From: a virus
Length of the DNA stretch: 64,000 bases
Strand: one strand, 5' to 3'
Virus record (IMG/VR): IMGVR_UViG_3300046006_002975
Coordinates: 33,145-97,144 of that record
Each line of letters starts with the position of its first letter. Position 1 is the stretch's first letter. This document shows positions 40,887 through 49,680 of the stretch, in pieces. The translations under genes and the position numbers were made by a program. A model generated the notes under the pieces. The model ran no database searches and was not told the origin of the DNA. It saw only the letters and a list, made by a program, of their open reading frames with translations.

Positions 40887-41159
40887 ATGTCTTATAGCCG
40901 TTGGTCTTGTTCAGATTGGTATGCATTTCATACAACTGAATCCGGTGAAACAAAAGAAACTCAAAAACTAGCTTTATGGTATGCTGGAGCTGATGAAAAT
41001 CCAATTTATACCTATGAAGAATTAAAAGTAATTACGCCAGAAATAATTAGAGCAAGGTGTGATATGGAAATTGGTGAAAGTAATATGGAAGAAGCGTTTT
41101 ATATTATAAAGCAATTTATATTTGATATTGATGATGAATTTAACCCTGATAAAAAATGA
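40887..41159 (+). CDS. Hypothetical protein, first gene of the gp43 operon
   Basis: 90 residues, AGGAGG site. It contains SRWSCSDWYAFHTT at the start and is acidic and helical after residue 40 (ELKVITPEIIRARCD, EEAFYIIKQFIFDIDDEF). The first part recalls a short beta hairpin with aromatic residues. No family is recognised. It is coupled by ATGA to the dCMP deaminase gene. Confidence 0.7.
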   Translation: MSYSRWSCSDWYAFHTTESGETKETQKLALWYAGADENPIYTYEELKVITPEIIRARCDMEIGESNMEEAFYIIKQFIFDIDDEFNPDKK

Positions 41160-41668
41160 AAGATAAATTTGTTAAATACTTTATGGATGTCGCCGAGAGA
41201 ACTGCTCAGTTGTCCTATGCGACTCGTTTACAAGTTGGTACGGTCATAGTAAAGAATAATCGTATCATTAGCTGTGGGTACAATGGAATGCCTGCAGGGT
41301 GGACGCCTAATGATTGTGAATATCCAGTTTCTATTGATAATGTTGAATTTTCAAAATTACCTCTTGACGAACAAGCTAGATTCACGTATAATTTCAATAA
41401 AAATGAGTGGGAAGGATTAAAAACCTATGATGAGTTAATTCATTCTGAAGCAAATGCAATTAGTCAGTTAGCGCGTTCAACAGAATCTGGTATAGGTGCA
41501 ACAATTATTTGTACTCATAGTCCTTGTTTACAGTGCGCAAAAATTATATACAGTTCTGGTATAAAAACTTTATATTATAAAAACGAATATCGTTCAGCCG
41601 CAGGTATTCGTTTTCTTGAAAAATGCGGTGTTAAAATATATAAAATTGAGGAAGAAAATGACAGTTAA
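41156..41668 (+). CDS. dCMP deaminase
   Basis: 170 residues (T4 Cd is 193). Zinc ligands and catalytic residue: H96-S-E98 in IHSEAN, with PCLQC giving C124 and C127. The CGYNGMPAGW segment is typical of dCMP deaminases, which turn dCMP to dUMP for dTTP synthesis. This fits a phage with very AT-rich DNA. Its end overlaps the next gene by 11 bases. Confidence 0.92.
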   Translation: MKDKFVKYFMDVAERTAQLSYATRLQVGTVIVKNNRIISCGYNGMPAGWTPNDCEYPVSIDNVEFSKLPLDEQARFTYNFNKNEWEGLKTYDELIHSEANAISQLARSTESGIGATIICTHSPCLQCAKIIYSSGIKTLYYKNEYRSAAGIRFLEKCGVKIYKIEEENDS

Positions 41669-41981
41669 ACAATTTAAATTATTATCTGGTGAAACAGTTC
41701 TTGGAACATATCTTGGTCCATGCGAAACGAGACCTGAATGTGATTTATTCGAAGATACGATTCAATTAGTTATTACTGACTCATTGGAAAATCCAAAAGA
41801 ACAATCAGTTGGTTTTGCTCCATTTCCGGAATATAATAACCCAAAAAATAAAAATAAGATTGAAATTAATAAAAATTTAGTTGTATTCTATATTGAACCA
41901 GATGAACAATTTGTTGAACAATATAATAAAATTTTTGGTAAAATCTTAACTGCGCCACAAAAAATCTTTACAGGAAAATAA
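41658..41981 (+). CDS. Small Sm-like protein, paralogue of 27848 gene
   Basis: 107 residues from the ATG at 41658, inside the end of the deaminase gene; an upstream in-frame ATG at 41616 would overlap more and has no site. KQFKLLSGETVLGTYLGPC, then a variable loop and NLVVFYIEPDEQFVEQYNKI mirror the gene at 27848. It lies immediately before gp43 (ATG adjacent to its stop). RNA binding is a guess from the Sm-like strand pattern. Confidence 0.65.
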   Translation: MTVKQFKLLSGETVLGTYLGPCETRPECDLFEDTIQLVITDSLENPKEQSVGFAPFPEYNNPKNKNKIEINKNLVVFYIEPDEQFVEQYNKIFGKILTAPQKIFTGK

Positions 41982-44498
41982 ATGTCAAAATTCTACACTG
42001 ACGTATCTATATTAGGGAATAGTATTTTATACAAAGGGATTGAAAATGGTAAGCGAGTTCAGTTCAAATATGAATATTCGCCTAAAGTTTATGTTAAATC
42101 AAATAAACAAAGTGATTGGAAAAATCTTTTCGGTCAATATGTTGAAGAAATCCAACCTGGAGATATTAAAGAAACCCGTGATTTTATTAAAAGATACGAA
42201 GATGTAGATAATTTTGAAATTTATGGTGATATCGGATTCGATGTCCAATTTATCTCTGATCAATTTCCAAAAGTTATTGATTGGGATATAGAATACATTA
42301 ATTCATATGTATTGGATATCGAAACTGCAACAGAAAATTCCGGTTTTCCATCTCCTGATTTAGCAGCAGAAGAAGTTCTTCTTATCACTATGAAAAACAT
42401 GAAAACAAAACGCTCTACAACTTTTATGTCTAGAGAATATACTGGAAATAAAAAAGAAAACTGTGAGTTTATTTTATGTGATGATGAGTATTCTTTATTG
42501 AACCGTTTTGTTGATTTCTGGAAACATAGCGATATTGATATTATTACAGGTTGGAACGTTGAAGGGTTCGATATAAAATATCTTGTTAATCGTATTGCTA
42601 AAATTATTAGCGAAGATAGAGTTAAGGATTTAAGTCCATGGAACAGGATTAAAGAACGAAAAACTAAAGACGATTTTGGTAAACCAACAACTCTATTTGA
42701 AATTGTTGGAGTTAACGTTGTTGACTTTCGAGATCTTTATAAAAAATACGGACAGAAAAAACCAGAAAATTTACGATTAGAAACTGTAGCTCAGTTAGTT
42801 TTAGGTCATGGTAAATTAGATCATAGTGAATTTGATACATTTAAAGATTTTTACACTAATGGTTGGAATAAGTTTGTGGATTATAACATTATCGACTGCG
42901 ATAGAGTCGATGAGCTAGAAGATTCAGAAAAACTTATTGATTTGTGCTTAACCATGAGTTATTTGGCCAAAATTAATTATGGTGATATTTATAGCCAAAT
43001 TAGAATGTGGGATGCAATTATTTTTAATCATTTAAAAGCGAATAAAATTGTAATTCCACCTAGATCTAAAAATAGTAAAAATGAACAGTTTGAAGGTGCT
43101 TTTGTTCGTGAACCAGTTCCTGGGTTTTATCGTAATATTGCTAGTTTCGATGCCACTAGTTTGTATCCAAGTATTTTACAAACATGGAATATTTCGTTGG
43201 AAACTTTTACTGGTATGTTTGATGGTAATATTACAACTAAAGGTTTATTAGATAAAGAATATACTTTTCCAGAAGAATATGCTGTTGCAGCTAATGGTGC
43301 TATGTATCGCAAAGACAAAGTTGGTATGATTCCTGAGTTGATTGACGTTTATATGAAAAAACGTAAAGAGGCGAAATCAACAATGTTAAAATATGAATCT
43401 GAAATGGAGTTATTAAAAGCTAATAAAGATTATGATAAAAAAGAATACAAAAGAATATCTAATTTAATTTCAAAGTTTAATAATGAGCAGATGGCATTTA
43501 AAATTGCTATGAATAGTTTGTATGGAGCTTTAGGTAACGCTTTCTTTAGATATTACACCTTAGAAAATGCTCGAGCTGTAACTTTATCTGGTCAATACAT
43601 TATTATTTCCGTTGGTGAATTTGTTAAATTAAAATTAGATAAAATGTTTAAAGCTGATTATCCATGGGTAATTTATCAAGATACAGATTCAATTTATCTT
43701 TCGTTAGAACCTATTGTTAATAAATTTTATTCTGATAAAGAATTTAAAGAAATTGTTCCTGTTTTAAGTAAAATTTGTAAAGAAAAGATTGATCCAATTA
43801 TTAATGAATGTTGTGATGATTTGCAAGCCTATACTCATGTAAAACGTAACTGTATTTCATTTAAACTTGAGGGTATTAGTTCTAATGGTTTTTGGACTGG
43901 TAAAAAACGATATGCATTAAATGTGTATGAAAATGAAGGTGTTGTTTATAACGAACCTAAGATAAAAATTATGGGTCTTGAAGTTGTTAAATCTTCAACT
44001 CCATTAGTTATTCGCGATAAACTTCGTAGCTCAGTTGGTTTGATTTTAAATGGAACTGAAGAGGATATTCAAAATTTTGTTTCTGAAGTAAAAAGCGAGT
44101 TTAAAAAATATTCTGTCGAAGAGATTGCGTTTCCTCGTGGAGTAAATGGTATTGAAAAGTATTCTGATTCAGAAACCATTTATGGTAATAAATGTCCGAT
44201 TCATACTAAAGGTTCGATCCTATATAACAATAAACTTCGTGAAATGAGTCTTCAGAATAGATATGAAATGATTGGTGAAGGTGCGCATATTAAATTTTGT
44301 TATTTAAAATTACCTAATCCATTAAAACATGAAGTAATTTCATTTCCAGTTTCAATTCCACCTGAGTTTGATTTAGAACAATATGTAGATTACGATAAAC
44401 AGTATGAAAAAACTTTCTTGGACCCATTAAATGGTATGTTGGAAGCCATTGGTTGGTCGCATGAAAGAAGAAATTGTATTGATGACTTTTTTGCTTAA
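41982..44498 (+). CDS. 43: DNA polymerase gp43 (family B)
   Basis: 838 residues (T4 gp43 is 898). Exonuclease motif I LDIETA (D112, E114), Exo II with GWNVEGFDIKYL, polymerase motif A FDATSLYPSIL (D390), motif B KIAMNSLYGALGN and motif C YQDTDS (D567, D569). All catalytic acids are present, so proofreading and synthesis are intact. It uses the gp45 clamp. The C-terminus ends in a short aromatic tail (DDFFA) typical of clamp-binding ends. Confidence 0.96.
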   Translation: MSKFYTDVSILGNSILYKGIENGKRVQFKYEYSPKVYVKSNKQSDWKNLFGQYVEEIQPGDIKETRDFIKRYEDVDNFEIYGDIGFDVQFISDQFPKVIDWDIEYINSYVLDIETATENSGFPSPDLAAEEVLLITMKNMKTKRSTTFMSREYTGNKKENCEFILCDDEYSLLNRFVDFWKHSDIDIITGWNVEGFDIKYLVNRIAKIISEDRVKDLSPWNRIKERKTKDDFGKPTTLFEIVGVNVVDFRDLYKKYGQKKPENLRLETVAQLVLGHGKLDHSEFDTFKDFYTNGWNKFVDYNIIDCDRVDELEDSEKLIDLCLTMSYLAKINYGDIYSQIRMWDAIIFNHLKANKIVIPPRSKNSKNEQFEGAFVREPVPGFYRNIASFDATSLYPSILQTWNISLETFTGMFDGNITTKGLLDKEYTFPEEYAVAANGAMYRKDKVGMIPELIDVYMKKRKEAKSTMLKYESEMELLKANKDYDKKEYKRISNLISKFNNEQMAFKIAMNSLYGALGNAFFRYYTLENARAVTLSGQYIIISVGEFVKLKLDKMFKADYPWVIYQDTDSIYLSLEPIVNKFYSDKEFKEIVPVLSKICKEKIDPIINECCDDLQAYTHVKRNCISFKLEGISSNGFWTGKKRYALNVYENEGVVYNEPKIKIMGLEVVKSSTPLVIRDKLRSSVGLILNGTEEDIQNFVSEVKSEFKKYSVEEIAFPRGVNGIEKYSDSETIYGNKCPIHTKGSILYNNKLREMSLQNRYEMIGEGAHIKFCYLKLPNPLKHEVISFPVSIPPEFDLEQYVDYDKQYEKTFLDPLNGMLEAIGWSHERRNCIDDFFA

Positions 44499-44511
44499 AG
44501 GAAAATAAAAT

Positions 44512-45594
44512 ATGAGTTTGTTAGATAAAATTAAAAAGAATAGTACAATTAAAGAAACTTCGGTTCTTTCTAAATCAAAATTCTTTGTTGATAAAGATAT
44601 GATTCAAACGCCAATTCCAATTATTAATGTGGCTTTATCTGGTTCATTAGATGGAGGGTTTACTCCTGGATTTACTATGTGGGCTGGTCCAAGTAAACAT
44701 TTTAAAACTGCATTTAGTTTATTAATGGCTAAATCGTATATGGATAAATATCCAGAATCAGTTTTGTTATTTTATGATTCAGAGTTTGGTACGCCGCAAT
44801 CATATTTCCAATCTTTTGGTATTGATATGGATAGAGTGATCCACACTCCTCTTAAAAACGTCGAGGAATTGAAGTTTGATATAATGAATCAGATTGATAA
44901 TATTGTCCGTGGAGATCGAATTCTTATCCTTATAGACTCTATTGGTAATTTGGCTAGTAAGAAAGAAGTTGATGATGCCTTAGATGGTAAATCAACAGCT
45001 GATATGACAAGAGCTAAACAATTAAAATCTTTGTTTAGAATGATTACTCCTCATTTAATGTTAAAAGATATTCCATTGGTAGCTGTTAATCATACCTATA
45101 AAACAATGGAACTTTATGCAAAAGATGTTGTTGGTGGCGGTACTGGTTCATATTATGCAGCTGATAACATTTATATTTTAGGTCGCCAACAAGAAAAAGA
45201 AGGAACTGAAGTAATTGGATATAACTTTATTATTAACGTTGAGAAATCTCGATATACCAAAGAGAAATCTAAAATTCCAGTTTGCGTAAGTTTTAAAGGT
45301 GGTATTAGTAAATGGTCTGGTTTAATTGATTTAGCATTAGAATCTGGTATCGTTATTAAACCGAGTAATGGTTGGTATCAAAAAGTTAATTTAGCAACTG
45401 GTGAACTTTTAGAGAAAAAATATCGATTAAAAGAAACTGAATCTGCTGAATTTTGGGATCCTATTTTGGAAAGCACTCAATTTAAAGCATTTATTGAAAG
45501 TAAATATAAAGTATCTCATGGAGATATTTTTGGTAATGATATTGATGAAGATATTGATGCTGTATTTGCTGATGAGGAATTGGAAGATGCATAG
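44512..45594 (+). CDS. uvsX: Recombinase UvsX (RecA-like)
   Basis: 360 residues (T4 UvsX is 391). Walker A GPSKHFKT (59-66), Walker B RILILIDSIGNLAS, and the NHTYKTMELYAKDVVGGGTG block match phage UvsX proteins. It forms filaments on single-stranded DNA for strand exchange, loaded by UvsY. The C-terminus is acidic (DIDEDIDAVFADEELEDA). Its stop overlaps the start of the next gene. Confidence 0.95.
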   Translation: MSLLDKIKKNSTIKETSVLSKSKFFVDKDMIQTPIPIINVALSGSLDGGFTPGFTMWAGPSKHFKTAFSLLMAKSYMDKYPESVLLFYDSEFGTPQSYFQSFGIDMDRVIHTPLKNVEELKFDIMNQIDNIVRGDRILILIDSIGNLASKKEVDDALDGKSTADMTRAKQLKSLFRMITPHLMLKDIPLVAVNHTYKTMELYAKDVVGGGTGSYYAADNIYILGRQQEKEGTEVIGYNFIINVEKSRYTKEKSKIPVCVSFKGGISKWSGLIDLALESGIVIKPSNGWYQKVNLATGELLEKKYRLKETESAEFWDPILESTQFKAFIESKYKVSHGDIFGNDIDEDIDAVFADEELEDA

Positions 45595-45790
45595 ATTAAC
45601 TAGAATTGATATTAATGATATTTTTTATGTAACGCTTATTATTAGTTTTCTTTGTTGGACAATAGCATCTTGGTTTACTCATATTATAGTTTGTATTAAC
45701 AATAAAGAATGGTTATTTTTAATTGCCGGAGCCATAATGGCTCCAATTGCGTGGGTTCATGGAACTGGCGTTTGGTTTAATGTTTGGTAG
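45587..45790 (+). CDS. Small two-helix membrane protein
   Basis: 67 residues from the ATG at 45587 overlapping the uvsX stop; the in-frame start at 45494 lies within uvsX. Two hydrophobic segments are seen: FYVTLIISFLCWTIASWF and WLFLIAGAIMAPIAWV. The short polar link holds a Cys and Asn-Asn-Lys-Glu. Small membrane proteins at this place, between uvsX and gp41, occur in T4 relatives (recollection), role unknown. It could act on the membrane or host defence. Confidence 0.75.
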   Translation: MHRLTRIDINDIFYVTLIISFLCWTIASWFTHIIVCINNKEWLFLIAGAIMAPIAWVHGTGVWFNVW

Positions 45791-45799
45791 GAGAAAAAA

Positions 45800-46138
45800 A
45801 TGGTTGACGAAAGAACAGTTGTAGAGTATAATTTCATTGAGGTCAATGGAGCAAATGGATTAAAATTAGAATCCGGTGAATTTGACGGGGTTATCGTAAC
45901 ATTAAGCGATCTTAGTGTTCAAGATGATGGTACAGATAATCCAGATGGATCTGCTGTGTTAAGTTTTAATTATGATGTCGTTTATGACGCCGAAAAACCA
46001 AAAGAATTATTTGAAACTATAGATTTTAAAAATACTATAGGTGATATATTAATGAAAATTCTTACTGACAGTATTAAAGAAGCAGGAGAAAATATTGAAT
46101 CTGAATACGCTGATTTTGAAGAACCTTCATTACTCTGA
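45800..46138 (+). CDS. Hypothetical acidic protein before helicase
   Basis: 112 residues, AGGAG site. The middle is beta-rich (GVIVTLSDLSV, SAVLSFNYDVVYD) and the C-terminal helix is acidic (ILMKILTDSIKEAGEN). Its last 44 bases overlap the gp41 frame, so helicase translation is coupled to it. The family is not recognised; in T4, small helicase-associated genes lie in the same place. Confidence 0.7.
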   Translation: MVDERTVVEYNFIEVNGANGLKLESGEFDGVIVTLSDLSVQDDGTDNPDGSAVLSFNYDVVYDAEKPKELFETIDFKNTIGDILMKILTDSIKEAGENIESEYADFEEPSLL

Positions 46139-47492
46139 AGAATTTACGAGAAAAGTATTACCTTTTTTAAGGGCAGATTATTTTAATGATAGAAATGAAC
46201 GAACAATTTTTAACGAGATTAGTTCGTTCATTACAAATTATGGAAATATTCCAACATATGAAGCTCTTATTATTCAGTTAAATGAAAAAACAGTTTCCGA
46301 AGAAGAACATAAAGAAACTCTTACATTATTAAATGAATTGCATGAAGCTAAATCTGAAACTGTAGATTTGGAATGGTTAGTTGATAAAACGGAAACTTTT
46401 TGTCAAGACCAAGCAATCTTTAATGCTGTTAGAGAATCTATTACAATTCTCGATGGAAAACATAAAGATTTATCAAAAGGAAGTATTCCTACGTTATTAT
46501 CTGAAGCATTATCTGTTTCTTTTGACTCAAGCGTTGGTCATGATTATTTGGGTGATGCTGATAGCCGTTATGAATATTATCATAGAACTGAAGAAAAAGT
46601 TCCTTTCGGGCTAAACTATTTTAATCTTATAACAAATGGTGGATTACCAAAGAAAACTTTAAATGTTATCTTAGCTCCACCTCATGGCGGTAAAAGTTTA
46701 ATGATGTGTAACTTTGCAGCTGATTTTCAAACAGCAGGTAAAAATGTTTTATACATAACTTGTGAAATGGCTGAAGAAGAAATTGCAAAACGTATTGATG
46801 CTAATTTGCTTAGAATATCTATGGATGATTTAATGCAAATGGATAAATCAACTTTTGATAAAAAGATTAATTATGTTAAATCAAAAACTGTTGGTAAGTT
46901 ATTTGTCAAAGAATACCCAACAGCTGCAGCTAATGTAAATCATTTTAGAACTTTATTAAATGAATTGCGTTTAAAAAAGAATTTCGTTCCAGATGTAGTG
47001 TTTATTGATTATTTAAATATTTGTGCTAGTTCTAGAATGAAGATGTCTGGTAGTATCAACACTTATACATATATTCAGGCTATTGCGCAAGAATTGCGTG
47101 GCTTTGCTCAGGAGTTTAGTATTCCTGTTGTGACAGCAACTCAGACAACTAGAAGCGGATCTCAAAGTAGTGATGTTGATATGAGTGATGTATCTGAATC
47201 ATTTGGTGTTCCTGCTATTGCTGATTTTATGTGTGCAATCATTAACAGCGAAGAATTATATGATTTAAATCAAATGATGATTAAACAGTTAAAAAATCGT
47301 TATAGAGATTTAAATTTAAATAAACGATTTGTTGTTGGTGTTGATCGAGCTAAAATGAAATTGTTTGATGTTGAACAATCAGCTCAGGAAGGTATTACTG
47401 ATGCTGGAAGCATGGATCCATCTGAGTCGTATAAATCTATGCAAAAACAAAATAAATTTGAAAAGAAATCATTTGATGGGTTTAAAGTATGA
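46095..47492 (+). CDS. 41: Replicative helicase gp41 (TTG start)
   Basis: 465 residues (T4 gp41 is 475). DnaB-type: Walker A APPHGGKS (194-201), Walker B VVFIDYLNI, and QAIAQELRGFAQEFSIPVV with the following TQTTRSG. No ATG is available; TTG at 46095 follows AGGAG by six bases, and the next residues (TLILKNLHYSEEF) align well with the T4 start (recollection). It unwinds duplex at the fork and pairs with gp61 primase encoded at 61896. The ATGA overlap with a glycosyltransferase marks the start of the glycan island. Confidence 0.94.
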   Translation: MNLNTLILKNLHYSEEFTRKVLPFLRADYFNDRNERTIFNEISSFITNYGNIPTYEALIIQLNEKTVSEEEHKETLTLLNELHEAKSETVDLEWLVDKTETFCQDQAIFNAVRESITILDGKHKDLSKGSIPTLLSEALSVSFDSSVGHDYLGDADSRYEYYHRTEEKVPFGLNYFNLITNGGLPKKTLNVILAPPHGGKSLMMCNFAADFQTAGKNVLYITCEMAEEEIAKRIDANLLRISMDDLMQMDKSTFDKKINYVKSKTVGKLFVKEYPTAAANVNHFRTLLNELRLKKNFVPDVVFIDYLNICASSRMKMSGSINTYTYIQAIAQELRGFAQEFSIPVVTATQTTRSGSQSSDVDMSDVSESFGVPAIADFMCAIINSEELYDLNQMMIKQLKNRYRDLNLNKRFVVGVDRAKMKLFDVEQSAQEGITDAGSMDPSESYKSMQKQNKFEKKSFDGFKV

Positions 47493-48208
47493 CAAAAAGT
47501 GCAGTAGTAATAATTCCAACAACAGGAGCTGATACTCTTATAGAAACAATTGAGAGTGTTGCCAAACAAACATATGATAATGTTACTGCCCTTATTGTGG
47601 TTGATGGGAAACAATTTGCATCTAAAGTAAGGAAACTGCTTTTAGGTAAAGGTTTTAGTATTCCTTTGCGAGTTGAATATCTAGATGAAAATGTTGGAGC
47701 TAACGGCTTTTATGGTCATAGGATTTATGCAGCTTATTCTCATTTAGTTAATGAGGATTATATTTTCTTTCTTGATCAAGATAATTTGTTTGAGTCAAAT
47801 CATATTGAAACTATGATTGCTAAATTAGAATCAACTAATTCTGATTGGGCGTATAGTTTGCGTAATATTTGCGATAAAAATGGAAATTATATTTATCAAG
47901 ATAATTGCGAAAGTTTAGGTAAATGGGAAGCATGGACTAATTGTTATCATATAGATACTAATTGTTATTGTTTTTCAAATAAAGTTGCTGTTACTATTGC
48001 AGGAGCTTGGCACGGCGGATGGGGTCAAGATAGAATTGTATTCCAGGCACTAAAACAATATTTTCCTAATTTTGAATGTTCTAACTATTATACAGTTAAT
48101 TATAGGCTTGATGGTAACGAGGGATCTGTTACTAAAGATTTTTTTGAGCATGGAAATAAATTAATGAGCGAAAAATATAATAATAAATTTCCATGGAGTA
48201 AAATATGA
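47489..48208 (+). CDS. Family 2-type glycosyltransferase
   Basis: 239 residues, coupled to gp41 by ATGA. SAVVIIPTTGADTLIETIES begins the GT-A fold; DNVTALIVVDG, YIFFLDQDNLFE with the DxD motif (DQD) and HGGWGQDRIVF near residue 170 follow. This is the layout of inverting GT2 enzymes that add sugars to glycan chains. It opens a block of eleven sugar-related genes. The acceptor is unknown. Confidence 0.82.
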   Translation: MTKSAVVIIPTTGADTLIETIESVAKQTYDNVTALIVVDGKQFASKVRKLLLGKGFSIPLRVEYLDENVGANGFYGHRIYAAYSHLVNEDYIFFLDQDNLFESNHIETMIAKLESTNSDWAYSLRNICDKNGNYIYQDNCESLGKWEAWTNCYHIDTNCYCFSNKVAVTIAGAWHGGWGQDRIVFQALKQYFPNFECSNYYTVNYRLDGNEGSVTKDFFEHGNKLMSEKYNNKFPWSKI

Positions 48209-48858
48209 AAATTGATATACATACATTATATTGGAATAATGGAGAATATTTAATTAAATCGCAAAAAAAAGTAATGGATCATTTTCAAATACCAGTAATA
48301 TATCATAATTTAGATGGTTATCCACACGGTAAATGGATGGATGAGGTTCTTGAAAACAGTACGTCAGATATTGTTGGATTTTTTGATAATGATTGCGTCC
48401 CTTTAAATAGACAAATTGTTGATTATGCAATAAATTATGTTGCAACAAATAAAACGTTTATTGGTACAGCTCAAGTATCAAATCATATTGCGCCATATTC
48501 GCATATATTTGCTGCTCCGTGTTTTTTCTTTATTTGTCGAGAAGCATGGATACAGCTTGGTAAACCTTCTTTTTCTGAAAATACAAGATCAGATGTTGCT
48601 GAAGAAGTTTCTTATAGAGCTGAAGAACATAAATTATCATATAAAGCTTTATATCCAACTCATTTTGAGCGAGAATCAACAGAAGGTATTTGGAAATTAA
48701 GTAACTATGGATATTTTGGTATAGGAACTGTTTTTGCTAATTCCATCTATCATTTATATCAAGGTCGTTTTAAACAAAATGCAGATTTATTTGCTAAACG
48801 TTGCCAAGAAATAATTGATGGTACGTTTACTACAAACGGTATGCGTAATTCAATTTAG
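48205..48858 (+). CDS. Glycosyltransferase-like protein (GT-A)
   Basis: 217 residues, coupled by ATGA. IDIHTLYWNNGEYLIKSQKK, HNLDGYPHGKWMDEVLEN and DIVGFFDNDCVPL (DND as the metal motif) point to a GT-A transferase, though it is short. A conserved-looking PCFFFICREAWIQLGKPSFSE segment follows. It lacks a membrane segment. Substrate unknown. Confidence 0.7.
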   Translation: MKIDIHTLYWNNGEYLIKSQKKVMDHFQIPVIYHNLDGYPHGKWMDEVLENSTSDIVGFFDNDCVPLNRQIVDYAINYVATNKTFIGTAQVSNHIAPYSHIFAAPCFFFICREAWIQLGKPSFSENTRSDVAEEVSYRAEEHKLSYKALYPTHFERESTEGIWKLSNYGYFGIGTVFANSIYHLYQGRFKQNADLFAKRCQEIIDGTFTTNGMRNSI

Positions 48859-48867
48859 GAAATAATT

Positions 48868-49680
48868 ATGAGTAAAATTAGTATAGTAACTGCTTTTTTT
48901 GATATTGGTAGGGGAGAATGGACTCCAGATAAAGGATTGCCTCATTATTTACAAAGATCTACTGATGTTTATATCAAAAGGTTTTCTTATTTGTTGAACT
49001 TAGATACAGATATTACTGTTTATACATCTCCTGACCTTGTTAATACGTTGACAGAATTAAGCGTTGGTAAATTAGCAAAAACAACTATAGTTGGAATTGA
49101 TTTATCTGAATTTGATAGTATAAAAGAACGTATTGTAGATATTCAGCAAAACGAATTATTTAAAAATAGTATTTCTCCGAATCAGCTAAAAAATCCTGAA
49201 TATTGGAATTCAGATTATGTATTGGTTACTAACTTAAAAGCATATTTCGTCGATTTATCTATTAAAAATGGATTATCTAAAAATGATATGGTTGCTTGGA
49301 TTGATTTTGGTTATTGTAGAAGCGAACAAAATATACCACAAAGTAATTCCTGGGAATATAATTTTGACCCAACAAAACTTCATTTATTTGCATATAAGCA
49401 ATATGATGGTAAAAATATATTAGAAATAATTGCAACAAATGATGTATACATACTTGGAGCTAAAGTTGTTGCGCATAAATCTATGTGGTCAATTATGGCA
49501 CAATTAATGAAATCTTCTCAAGATAAATTATTTGAAAATAATTTTGTTGATGACGATCAAGGTTTATGGTTAATTTCCAGTTTAATGGAACCCTATTTAT
49601 TTGAGTTGCATACAATACCAGATCATCAATTAGGTGGAGATCCTTTTGTTTTGTTTAACGAGTTTAACGATACTGTATGA
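48868..49680 (+). CDS. HtrL/YibB-like glycan synthesis protein
   Basis: 270 residues, with its own site. ISIVTAFFDIGRGEWTPDKG at the start, YIKRFSYLLNLDTDITVYTS, and MVAWIDFGYCRSEQN recall the HtrL/YibB family found in LPS and capsule clusters. These are thought to be glycosyltransferases. The DDDQGLWLISSL segment near the end would be the acidic catalytic part. Stop and next start overlap (ATGA). Confidence 0.78.
   Translation: MSKISIVTAFFDIGRGEWTPDKGLPHYLQRSTDVYIKRFSYLLNLDTDITVYTSPDLVNTLTELSVGKLAKTTIVGIDLSEFDSIKERIVDIQQNELFKNSISPNQLKNPEYWNSDYVLVTNLKAYFVDLSIKNGLSKNDMVAWIDFGYCRSEQNIPQSNSWEYNFDPTKLHLFAYKQYDGKNILEIIATNDVYILGAKVVAHKSMWSIMAQLMKSSQDKLFENNFVDDDQGLWLISSLMEPYLFELHTIPDHQLGGDPFVLFNEFNDTV

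Noticed and set aside
45494-45586. Longer form of the small membrane protein starting within uvsX
   Set aside because: The extra residues derive from the uvsX acidic tail in another frame; the ATG at 45587 gives the usual stop/start overlap.
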